A stretch of DNA of 55,694 bases from Deltaproteobacteria bacterium (GTDB lineage: Bacteria; Myxococcota_A; Polyangia; DRWM01; JAAZOP01), in the NCBI GenBank assembly GCA_016218815.1, contig JACRCX010000118.1, positions 1-55,694 on the forward strand, written 5' to 3'. A program made the position numbers and the translations under genes. The notes beneath the pieces are model-generated. The model saw only the letters and a program-made list of their open reading frames with translations. It was not told the origin of the DNA and searched no databases. The number at the start of each line of letters is the position of its first letter. Positions within the stretch are counted from its first letter, which is position 1. Positions 34,659 through 42,505 of this stretch are shown here, piece by piece.

Positions 34659-35782
34659 CGCCGCTCCAGCATTTCCACGAACGCCTCGATCCGCGTGCGC
34701 TGCTGGCCGAGCGAGCGGCGGGTGCAGTCGCCTTCCAGGACGAGCAGCGGCAGACCCGCGTCGCGCAGTGCCTCGCGGATCGCGGGGAGGCGGGCGAGGT
34801 ACGGGTCGCAGAACTTGGCGACATGCGCGACGACGCCCCGGGCGCCGCAGGCACGCGCGGCGTCGAGCACGAGCGTCGCAGCGCGTCCCGGGTGCGCCGG
34901 ATCGATCGTCCGGGCGCAGGGGGAGCGGCCGAGCAGACCGCGGGCGAGGCGGACGTACGGGTCGGCGTCGGCCGCGGGAGCGAGCGACGCGAGGACGCGC
35001 GCGCCTGTGCAGAGGTCGTCGGCGACGACCCTTGCCCCGCAGGACTCGAAGAGGGCGAACGCCTCCGGGTCGGGCAGCACGTTGCCGAAGACGAACACGG
35101 GGACGCCGGAGACGGGAAGAGCGTTCAGAGTCGACAGTCGAGAGTCGACAGTCTCTTCGCCTGCCGCGAAGGAAGCGGAAGGTCGTCGATCAAGGACCCG
35201 TAGAGGGTCGGGACCAGCCAACCAGCCTCGGGAGGCCGCCTCCCATCCGCCGGTGGTGACGTCGTTGAGCGCGGCCTGGAGTGCGGCGGCGCCGCCCGGA
35301 AGCTCGGCCCGGGCGAGCCGGGCGCGCAGCTCGGCGGCCGAGGCGGCCAGTCCGTCGTAGCGCCGCATCGCTTCCACGAGGCGCTCGTCCGGGACTGGCG
35401 AGCCGTGCCACTCGGCCAGCGTGCCGGCCAGGGCGCGCAGCTCGGCGGCGAAGTACTCCACGGCGTCGTCGGCGGTGGAGACCGGGAGGTCGACGAGGGC
35501 CAGGCGATCGTGTGGCCGCGCGACGCGCCAGGCATCCGGGAGGCGGCGCATGGCATCGCAGCTACTCATGAAGACGATGCCGGCGAGGGGCGGGAGGTCC
35601 GCAGCCATGGCGCGGTCCAGGATGCGCTTGACGTGCGGGCAGAGGTTGTCGTGCAGGAGGTGTCCGGCCTGGTCCGGCGCGTCGCCGACGGGGAGGATCC
35701 TCCACGGGACGAATCCGGCGGCGTCCAGCAGCGGGAGCGGGGTGTAGGCGCAGGCGAATCCGACGAGAGCGCGATCGGTCAT
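34655..35782 (-). CDS. 2-hydroxyacyl-CoA dehydratase-type subunit with in-frame repeat insertion
   Basis: The protein has 375 residues. It is the second dehydratase-like subunit: FACAYTPLPLLDAAGFVPWRI, CPHVKRILDRAM, MSSCDAMRRLPDAW, DDLCTGAR, HVAKFCDPYLARLPAI and LVLEGDCTRRSLGQQRTRIEAFVEM. Between the helical region and the GVPVFVFGN strand lies a stretch of ~27 residues with no family character. Part of it is encoded by a 14-base-period repeat (35128-35153), giving TVDSRLSTL. The start is uncertain: ATG at 35782 or at 35794. It overlaps the downstream HgdB-type gene by four bases. Confidence 0.83.
   Translation of the reverse strand: MTDRALVGFACAYTPLPLLDAAGFVPWRILPVGDAPDQAGHLLHDNLCPHVKRILDRAMAADLPPLAGIVFMSSCDAMRRLPDAWRVARPHDRLALVDLPVSTADDAVEYFAAELRALAGTLAEWHGSPVPDERLVEAMRRYDGLAASAAELRARLARAELPGGAAALQAALNDVTTGGWEAASRGWLAGPDPLRVLDRRPSASFAAGEETVDSRLSTLNALPVSGVPVFVFGNVLPDPEAFALFESCGARVVADDLCTGARVLASLAPAADADPYVRLARGLLGRSPCARTIDPAHPGRAATLVLDAARACGARGVVAHVAKFCDPYLARLPAIREALRDAGLPLLVLEGDCTRRSLGQQRTRIEAFVEMLERR
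35127..35155. repeat. Tandem GAGTCGACAGTC repeat inside a coding region
   Basis: Two exact copies of gagtcgacagtc (35128-35139 and 35142-35153) lie in the dehydratase-subunit gene. The sequence keeps the frame and is read as TVDSRLSTL on the minus strand. Confidence 0.8.
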
Positions 35783-36444
35783 CCCGCGCACCATCGCCCG
35801 AAGGGGGAGGGCGGTCAAGGGCCCGGGTGCCGCGGGGGTGAGCGGTGGGCGCGTCGCACGCGCGAGCGGACGTGATTCCGGGCAACGGCCCGCTCAGTGG
35901 GGGACCGTCCGGGCAGACGCCGGTCGCCGCCGGCGCTCGGCGAGGCTGGCGCCGGGGGCGCTTGCATCCGGTGATCGAAGCACACCACGCCGAAAGCGTG
36001 ACCCCGACGCGTAGCGCTCTTCAAGCTCCGATCGCCGCCCGCGATCGGCGCGGCGGCCTTGCGCCGAGCCGTCCCATGTCGCACAAGGAAGCTGATGTTT
36101 CATCCGCTCGCTGCCTCGCCGCCACCGACCCGGCCTGCGTCGGCTTCGCCCGCGCCATGGGGGTTCCATGGGACGTCGCGCTTGGACCACCTGGCCTTTC
36201 GGTGGTCATGCAAGGCCCGAAGTGGTGCACTGTTGCAGCCGGCCCATCCCGGACAGCACCCGGCGGCGAGCTCGATCTGGTCCGAGCGCCGGCCGGCCGG
36301 ACCTGGCAAACCTGACTGCTCGCGCGGTCCTTCGGATCGGCGGTGGGACAGCGGCCAGGGCGAGGGCGCCGGACCCGTCGTTGCGGAAGGTCCCGAGCGT
36401 TTGGGAGCTCGTGGGTCGAGACGACGCCGACGCCGTCCCCGCCG
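35783..36444. other. Gene-poor stretch upstream of the dehydratase operon
   Basis: I see no supportable gene in these ~660 bases. The open frames present have no family-like sequence and shadow one another. A short hairpin-capable segment occurs near 36189-36210 (ccacc ... ggtgg). The end merges into the Kelch remnant. The dehydratase operon promoter should lie at the left edge; I cannot place it. Confidence 0.5.
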
Positions 36445-36861
36445 GTGGTGCGGGACACGGCGACGGTCTACGACTCGGTGCGTGCCGTCACCGTGCTTTT
36501 CGACGGCGCGAACGTGTGGGAGTACGACGGGACGAACTGGGCGCACGCGAACCCGGCGGAGACTCCACCGGTTCGGGACCTGCACGCGATGGCCTACGAC
36601 CCGGACCGGGCGCGCGTGATCCTGGTCGGCGGTAGCGGGTACGTGTCCGACACGTACACGGCGTTCCAAGACCATTGGGAATACGATGGCAGCACGTGGA
36701 TCCAACGTCACGGCGTGACGGGCCTGCCGCAGACGGATCGGAGTCCGATGGTGTACGACTCGGCGCGCGACCGCACCGTGCTGTTCGGAGGCGGCGTCCC
36801 GTGCGGGGACGGCCCGTGCGAGGAGACACTGGCAGACACCTGGGAGTACGCGGCGCGTTGA
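36445..36861 (+). pseudogene. Kelch-repeat protein remnant
   Basis: The readable frame encodes three Kelch-like units: TVYDSVRAVTVLFDG with VWEYDGTNW; MAYDPDRARVILVGG with HWEYDGSTW; and MVYDSARDRTVLFGGG with TWEYAAR. No signal peptide or plausible start is present at the left, and a single full propeller would need about six units, so this is the C-terminal half of a lost secreted Kelch protein. The sequence upstream is non-coding in character. Confidence 0.65.
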
Positions 36862-37080
36862 GCGCCGGCGAGGAGCGCAGGCGGCCGGGGTGGTGGTGGA
36901 GCAGCGCGCACCTGGCTCCAGCATCCGGCTCTCGCCATCGTCGTACCCCACGCCGGAAGCATGGCCCCCCACGCGTGCCGCTTGTCACGCTCGGAACGCC
37001 GCCGGCGATCCTTCGCGGCGGCCCGGTGCCGGACCGTCCCATGGAACCTCCGTGGGAGCGGGGCCGGACCCGGCGAACCT

Positions 37081-38307
37081 TCACAGACGCGCCGCCCACC
37101 ACGCGCCCGGCGCGGCCTCCTCGGCGGGGCCGGCATCGGTCTCGAAAACGTAGACGCCGTCCCAGGCGCAGCGGGAACCGGCCGCCGCCTCGCCAAGGCG
37201 GTCGATGGAGCCTGCCGTCACGCCGGCCGGACAGGCGTTGCCCACCGGAGTTCCGAGCCGCAGGACCGACGCCGGCGCGCGGAGCCAGTCGGCCACGCCG
37301 CCCGCCCCGACGGTCGCGACCGCCGCGCAGGCCGCCCGGCTGGCGTCCGCCGTGACCGCAGCGGCGTCGTCGCATTCCGGATCGGATGCAAAATCGCCCT
37401 CGCACGCGAGCCGGTCCGCGAACCGATCGCAGTCGATCAGCTCGGCGAAAAGATCCGAGAACCCCGACACCTCCGGCGAGACCGCGATCGGAATGCCGAC
37501 ATACTCGACCACCCACGCCAGGAGCATGACGTAGTCCAGCGGCACCTCGTGCGGGTCCACCTCGAGGGACGGGGGCTCGAGCGGCGCAAGCCTTGCGGCG
37601 ACCGCGTCCGAGCCCGGAAGCGGATCGGTCGGGATCAGGAACGTCCGCGAGCCGCCGCCGTCGCCGCTCCAGGTCCACGCGACCTCGTTGTAGACGACGG
37701 AGTTCGCGGCGCCGAGATCGCCGTCCGGTCCGGCGTCGGCCGGGAGCACCAGCATGCCGTCGAGCCGGTAGCTCTCCGCGTTGTCGAGGATCGGCGCGAT
37801 CCGCGCGAAGGCCGTGGCGACGTCGTCGCCGGAGCCCAGAACGGCGAGGCTCTCGTCGATCAGCACGACCAGGTCTGCGACCCACACCTGCCCGAACGTC
37901 GAGAGGCTGATCCGGCCGGTGCCGGCGTCGAACTCGAAGAGCAGGCTCCACGGAGCCGTCTCCCAGTACGGCGTCGCGGAGCCGATCGACGCGCTCGCCG
38001 CCAGCACGTGGGCCAGCGCCTCCCCCGGATGGGTCGCGATGGTCCGGAGCCGCTCGATGGCCGCCTGCACCTCGTCCGGAACCGTCCCCAGAGAAGCCAG
38101 CTCCGACGAAAGCGCGAAGGAGCCCGCGGTGCGGGGCGGGCCCCCCGCCTCGGCATCGGCCTCGGGCGCCGCGTCGGCCTCGGGCGCCGCGTCGGCGACT
38201 TCCGCAGCGGCGTCGGAATCGGCGCCATCGGGACTCGACGACGACGCCCCGTCGCAACCGGACAGCATCGCGAGCGCCGCGACCCAACCCGACCGGACGA
38301 TCTTCAT
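37081..38307 (-). CDS. Lipoprotein with Asp/Ala linker, unknown function
   Basis: The protein has 408 residues. The lipobox is LSGC, followed by a linker of repeated AAPEADAAPEADAE type. The folded part is mixed alpha/beta with late Cys residues (LIDCDRFADRLACEG, ECDDAAAV, AACAAV, NACPAG, RCAWDG) likely paired in disulfides. No enzymatic motif was seen and the family is not recognised. AGGAGG five bases upstream fixes the ATG at 38307. The surrounding DNA is poor in genes. Confidence 0.8.
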   Translation of the reverse strand: MKIVRSGWVAALAMLSGCDGASSSSPDGADSDAAAEVADAAPEADAAPEADAEAGGPPRTAGSFALSSELASLGTVPDEVQAAIERLRTIATHPGEALAHVLAASASIGSATPYWETAPWSLLFEFDAGTGRISLSTFGQVWVADLVVLIDESLAVLGSGDDVATAFARIAPILDNAESYRLDGMLVLPADAGPDGDLGAANSVVYNEVAWTWSGDGGGSRTFLIPTDPLPGSDAVAARLAPLEPPSLEVDPHEVPLDYVMLLAWVVEYVGIPIAVSPEVSGFSDLFAELIDCDRFADRLACEGDFASDPECDDAAAVTADASRAACAAVATVGAGGVADWLRAPASVLRLGTPVGNACPAGVTAGSIDRLGEAAAGSRCAWDGVYVFETDAGPAEEAAPGAWWAARL

Positions 38308-38596
38308 GCGGACCTCCTGCAGCCCCGGACTTCCTCACGCCGGTCTGCCACCCGCAACCCCGGCGCCGCGCAACCCGGAACCGTAGCATCCGCGGATGGT
38401 ACGGGCCAGGATGTCGCCTCTCCGCCGCGCGCCGCCTCGCGTGAGCGCGCAAGTGCCGTCGGCCCCGAGATCGAAGCGTCCATCGTGCGCGCCGAACCGG
38501 CGGCGCCGGTGTTGACGCGCGCCGGCGCGGCAGGGAAAATCTCGGGTCGGTGCGGTCCCGTGCAGCGCGCGGAGGAAGCCGCCCAGGGGTGCGTGC

Positions 38597-39862
38597 GTGC
38601 CGGAACCGAACGACACGTATACCGTCGAGGTCCTGGGGTTCCCGTCGCTCACGCCCGACGAGGCGCTCGAGGCGTACGCCGCGGCGTTGGACCTGCCGCG
38701 GACGCGCGTCGAGGGCCGGCTGCGGAGCTACCCCGCCTTGGTCAAGGCGAACGTTCCCGGCGCCGGCGCCGCGATGATGGCGCGCGCGCTGGTGAAGGCC
38801 GGGGCGGACGTCCGGCTGACGCACGAGCCGACCGGCAGGACGAAGACGCTCGAGGCCCGTGCGGCCGGCGCTTCGGCCGCGCCGCTTCCCGCGACGCCGT
38901 CCTCCGCCGCCCTGACGCCCGGCGCCGCGGCGCCCGCGGCTCCCGCGCCACGGATCGTCCCCCCGGACGTCCCGGCGGACCCGACGGTCGCCGCGGACGC
39001 ACGCTGCCCCTCGTGCGGCGGCCCGCTCGCCCTGGGCGGAACCGCGAGGTCCCCCGGCAGCGGCGCGAAAGTCGCGTCGGCTGTCGTCGCCATTTTCTCC
39101 GCCGGCGCCGGGTGGTTCCTCTCGCAGCGCTACGGATTCCGCGCGTCGGTGGCGTTCGTCTGCGCCCTCGTGGCCGTCGCCACGGCCGGGCTCGCGCCGT
39201 TCGTGCGGTGGAAGTGCGAGCGCTGCTCGCGGAGCCCCGCGCCGGAGCGTCTGGCCGCCGCCGACCGCGCGCGAGCGCGCAACCGGCGCCTGGGGATCGT
39301 GGCCGCCGGCGCCGTGTTCGCCGCGCTGGCGCTGGCCCTGTCGTGGCACCTGCTCCGGACGCCGCGGATGATCCACACGTCGGAGGCGGGACGGTGGACG
39401 GCCGAGCTGCCGCGAACGCACTGGGAAGTGGAGCACGAGCCGATCGAGGTGCCCACGCCGCTCGGGATCGTGCGCGCCGACGCGTACGGGGCGATCAACG
39501 ACCACACCGCGATCGGGCTGTTCGCCCTGTACCACTTCCGGCTCCCGGAGACGGTGGCCGCGTCCCCGGACCTCGACGGCGACGCGCTGCTGCGCGGCGC
39601 GCTCGAAGGCGCCGTCAAGAACGTCGGTTGCGAGTTGGGCGACGTGGCCGACGCGGACGCGGCCGGCGGGCACGGGATGGGGGCAACGTTTGCCGGACGC
39701 CACCAGGGCGAACCGATCCACGGGCGTGCGCGCGTGCTGCAGTTCGGCGACGAGGTGTTGATGCAGCTCTATGCGGGCCACGAGGAGTCCGCCGTGCACG
39801 ATTCCGACGGCCGCCGGTTCTTCGACTCGCTCCGCTTCGAGCCCGCCGAGGTCAAGCCATGA
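38597..39862 (+). CDS. Zinc-ribbon membrane protein, unknown function
   Basis: The protein has 421 residues. An N-terminal ~75-residue alpha/beta domain (TYTVEVLGFPSLTPDEALEAY ... KAGADVRLTHEPTGR) superficially recalls ribosomal L7/L12-like folds. A Pro/Ala linker, a CPSCGG ... CERC zinc ribbon wrapped around two hydrophobic spans (~155-195), a third span (~233-252) and a C-terminal domain with paired beta-strands follow. The start is taken as GTG at 38597 with AGGGG upstream; this is the least certain part. Its stop overlaps the next start (ATGA), so it is coupled to the following lipoprotein gene. Confidence 0.75.
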   Translation: MPEPNDTYTVEVLGFPSLTPDEALEAYAAALDLPRTRVEGRLRSYPALVKANVPGAGAAMMARALVKAGADVRLTHEPTGRTKTLEARAAGASAAPLPATPSSAALTPGAAAPAAPAPRIVPPDVPADPTVAADARCPSCGGPLALGGTARSPGSGAKVASAVVAIFSAGAGWFLSQRYGFRASVAFVCALVAVATAGLAPFVRWKCERCSRSPAPERLAAADRARARNRRLGIVAAGAVFAALALALSWHLLRTPRMIHTSEAGRWTAELPRTHWEVEHEPIEVPTPLGIVRADAYGAINDHTAIGLFALYHFRLPETVAASPDLDGDALLRGALEGAVKNVGCELGDVADADAAGGHGMGATFAGRHQGEPIHGRARVLQFGDEVLMQLYAGHEESAVHDSDGRRFFDSLRFEPAEVKP

Positions 39863-40524
39863 GTTATTTCACATCGAGGACGGCCGTTCTGCTGTTGTGG
39901 TGGGCGAGCGCCGGGTGCGCCGGCGCGCCCCCGGCACCTCCGGTCGCCGCGTCGGAAGCGGCCGCGCGGCCCGCGGCGGCGGGCGACCCCGAGCCGACGC
40001 GAACGACGCTCGAACTCGCGGGTGACGCGATCGAGGGCGGGCTTCTCGTGCCCGAATCGGCGCCGCCCGTCCCCGCGCCCACGCCGGCGCAGCAGGAGCT
40101 GTTGGATCGCGCCGAGCAGTTCTTCCTGGCCGGGGACGTTGCCGCGGCGCGGCAGGCCTACCAGGGGATCGCAGACACCGCCGACGAGTCCGAGCGCGCG
40201 CTGCGACGGGCAGCCGCCGACGAGGTGGCGTCCGCCTCCGTCTACGACGTGCCGGGCTTCGACTGGTCCGAGCCGGCGACGGGGTTCGCCGACCCGCCCT
40301 TCGCGGTGCCGACCGGCGGCGGGTTCCAGTTCCAGTGTGACTGGTACAACACGAGCGGGTCCGTGCTGACCTTCGGCTCCAGCGCCGACGACGAGCTGTG
40401 CTTCTTCTGGGCGTACTACTACCCGAGCCACGGGGCCAAGATCTGTGTGCACACCCAGGCGTCCGGCTCCCCGGTCGACGTCTGCTGCCCCGGCGACTCG
40501 CTCTGCGCGGGGCTCGGGCTGTGA
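39859..40524 (+). CDS. Lipoprotein ending in a copper-monooxygenase-like C-terminal segment
   Basis: The protein has 221 residues. It has a signal with lipobox SAGC, a Pro/Ala linker and a short helical region (~residues 76-125). The last ~70 residues (GGGFQFQCDWYNTSG ... FGSSADDELCFFWAYYYPS ... CCPGDSLC) resemble the end of the type II copper ascorbate-dependent monooxygenase C-terminal domain as found in deltaproteobacterial lipoproteins. The two-domain catalytic core and its His ligands are missing, so it cannot be a monooxygenase by itself. Confidence 0.72.
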   Translation: MSYFTSRTAVLLLWWASAGCAGAPPAPPVAASEAAARPAAAGDPEPTRTTLELAGDAIEGGLLVPESAPPVPAPTPAQQELLDRAEQFFLAGDVAAARQAYQGIADTADESERALRRAAADEVASASVYDVPGFDWSEPATGFADPPFAVPTGGGFQFQCDWYNTSGSVLTFGSSADDELCFFWAYYYPSHGAKICVHTQASGSPVDVCCPGDSLCAGLGL

Positions 40525-40596
40525 CTGGAGGAGAGTCCCCTCGGATTCGGACGGAAGGCGGCGGAGGGGACGGGCGAACGGGCGGCGGGGAATCGA

Positions 40597-41562
40597 ATGA
40601 AGGCAATCACGTACAGCAGATTCGGCGCTCCCGAGGTGCTCGAGCTGCGGGAGCTGCCGAAGCCCGCGCCCAAGGACAAGGAAGTGCTGATCCGGGTGCG
40701 CGCGACCACGGTGACTGCCGGGGACTGGCGGTGCCGCAGCCGCGACTTGCCGAAGGGGTTCGGCGCAGTCGCCGGGTTGGTCCTGGGCTTCACGAGGCCG
40801 CGGCAGCCCATCCTGGGGTCGGAGCTGTCCGGCGAGATCGAGTCGGTCGGCGGCGCCGTCACCCGATTCAAGGCCGGCGATCAGGTGTTCGCCTTCACCG
40901 GCGTCGGCATGGGCTGCTACGTCGAGTACAAGTGTCTGCCGGAGGACAGGGTGGTGCTCAAGCCGCCGAGCCTGGAGTTCGAAGAGGCGGCCGCGCTCTC
41001 GTTCGGCGGCACGACGGCGCTGGGTTTCCTCAGGAAGGCGGGGGTCAAGACCGGTGACAAGGTGTTGGTGAACGGCGCCTCCGGCGGCGTGGGGACCGCC
41101 GCGGTCCAACTCGCCCGGCACTTCGGGGCGGAGGTGACCGGGGTGTGCGGCACCGGCAATCTCGCGCTCGTCGGCTCGCTCGGCGCCCGCAAGGTGATCG
41201 ACTACACGAAGGAAGATTTCGTCCGGAACGGCGAGACCTACGACATCATCGTCGAGACCGCCGGCACCGCTCCGTTCTCGCGGAGCAAGGCCTCGCTGAA
41301 GCAGGGGGGACGTCTGCTGGTGGTCTTGGGGAGCCTGCCCGACCTGCTCCGGGCCCCCTGGGTGTCGCTCACGAGCGGCAGGAAGGTCATCGCGGGTGTA
41401 CCGAAGTGGACCGTGGAGGACCTGCGCTTCCTCGCGAGCCTCGCCGAGTCGGGGGCCTTCCGGCCGGTCATCGACCGGCGCTACCCCTTCGAGCAGATGG
41501 TCGAGGCCCACCGCCACGTCGATGCCGGTCACAAGCGGGGGAACGTCGTCATCACCGTGTGA
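40597..41562 (+). CDS. Zinc-less MDR oxidoreductase (quinone reductase-like)
   Basis: The protein has 321 residues. It is a medium-chain dehydrogenase/reductase of the NAD(P)H:quinone oxidoreductase type. The N-terminal GroES-like domain contains PILGSELSGEIESVG, and the Rossmann motif is VNGASGGVGTAAVQLA near residue 155. The C-terminus has the usual HVDAGHKRGNVVITV. Cys/His zinc ligands of alcohol dehydrogenases are absent. It is cytosolic; the physiological substrate is unknown. GGGGAA lies just before the ATG. Confidence 0.92.
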   Translation: MKAITYSRFGAPEVLELRELPKPAPKDKEVLIRVRATTVTAGDWRCRSRDLPKGFGAVAGLVLGFTRPRQPILGSELSGEIESVGGAVTRFKAGDQVFAFTGVGMGCYVEYKCLPEDRVVLKPPSLEFEEAAALSFGGTTALGFLRKAGVKTGDKVLVNGASGGVGTAAVQLARHFGAEVTGVCGTGNLALVGSLGARKVIDYTKEDFVRNGETYDIIVETAGTAPFSRSKASLKQGGRLLVVLGSLPDLLRAPWVSLTSGRKVIAGVPKWTVEDLRFLASLAESGAFRPVIDRRYPFEQMVEAHRHVDAGHKRGNVVITV

Positions 41563-41611
41563 CTCGAGTCGGTTCTCCCGCTGCTCGTGGCAAGAAGGGG
41601 TTCGGCGGCGA

Positions 41612-41767
41612 TCAGTACCCGAAGTCGACTCCGACCAAGGCGACCAGGTCCACGAGCGTCGCGCCGTAGTCATCGGCATCAAGTCCGGTCTCCCAGGGAA
41701 CGACCCGCGCGCCGAAGTCGAGGGTCCCGCCCAGCTTGAAGGAGCCGGTGTCCAGGAACAGGAACCG
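41612..41767 (-). pseudogene. C-terminal fragment of an outer-membrane beta-barrel protein
   Basis: About 51 residues read RFLFLDTGSFKLGGT, then LDFGARVVPWETGLD, then the closing strand VALVGVDFGY with a terminal aromatic residue, a typical end of an outer-membrane barrel. The same frame upstream is unrelated Arg/Thr-rich sequence and no signal peptide is found, so only the end of the gene remains. Confidence 0.5.
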
Positions 41768-41969
41768 GGTGGGGTCGCGTGATGGTTGAGTCCGCTCGCT
41801 CGTCGTCCTCCGTTCATCCGTGCCGCCCCGCTGGGTGGCGTTGCCTCGTGCGCTCACGGCACCGCGTGAGCCGGTTCGGGTCCAGCACTCGTCGTCGGGT
41901 CGAGTGCTCGCGGAGGACCGGGGGAGCAGGGTGGACGAGAAGAGGAGCGCGCGGGGAAGGTCCCGCCCG

Positions 41970-42362
41970 CCCCGGGCGCGCGCGCGTGCTGACGAACGGC
42001 CGGCCGTCGCGCAACTCCGTCAGGCGGCAGGCCGGTGTCGCCGCCGCCTCGCACCACCTTTCGGCCAGGGCCGTGCGCTCGGCCGGACCCAGAGCGACCG
42101 CGTGCGTGGAGCGGCAAGAACCGGACACGGCGGAGACGCATCCGGTGAGGCGAACGGAGTCGGTCCCGATCTCCACGTCCAGCGTGAGATGTCGGCCCCG
42201 CTCCGGCCCGGGCAACTCGATTCGTGCATGAAGGCCGGTGGGCGTGGCCGTTTCGCCGCCCCCGCGGCACGCGTCGGAGACGGGAATCCCGGCGTCCGAA
42301 ACCGTGGCCTGGGGTGCCGCGGAATCCCCCGCAGTTGCGGCGTCGGGCTCCACGGTCGCGAC
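41970..42362 (-). pseudogene. Decayed secreted-protein-like reading frame
   Basis: The frame encodes a stretch with coding character (GLHARIELPGPERGRHL, TLDVEIGTDSVRLTGCVS, AVALGPAERTALAERWCEAA, PACRLTELRDGRPFV) containing paired Cys, as in secreted proteins. It has no signal peptide; the 5' side runs into the pyrimidine-rich repeat at 42414-42465 and the 3' side into Arg/Pro-rich nonsense. I treat it as a remnant; a real gene with an unusual start is possible. Confidence 0.4.
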
Positions 42363-42413
42363 GCCCTCCGGGCTTCGGCGAGCAGGTCCGCCGCGCCTGG
42401 GACTTTGACCCCG

Positions 42414-42465
42414 GCCCTCCCCACCTCTCCCGCCGGCCTCTCCACCTCTCCTCCTCCGGTTCCGG
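42414..42465 (+). repeat. Pyrimidine-rich CCACCTCTCC repeat, copy 3
   Basis: The element reads gccctccccacctctcccg, then ccggcctctccacctctcc, then tcctccggttcc. It is the longest of the three copies and lies between the remnant at 41970-42362 and the M28 peptidase end. Confidence 0.7.
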
Positions 42466-42505
42466 AACACCGCGACGGCGCGTTACGAAGTGAGGCCTTC
42501 GTCCC

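Noticed and set aside
35783..36444. Open frames upstream of the dehydratase operon
   Set aside because: All lack homology-like pattern, signal peptides and ribosome sites, and they contradict each other on both strands.
36488..39799. A 1,103-codon minus-strand open frame
   Set aside because: Composition is Arg/Gly-rich; it runs opposite to the Kelch remnant and zinc-ribbon protein and across the lipoprotein at 37081-38307 in another frame. No protein-like pattern.
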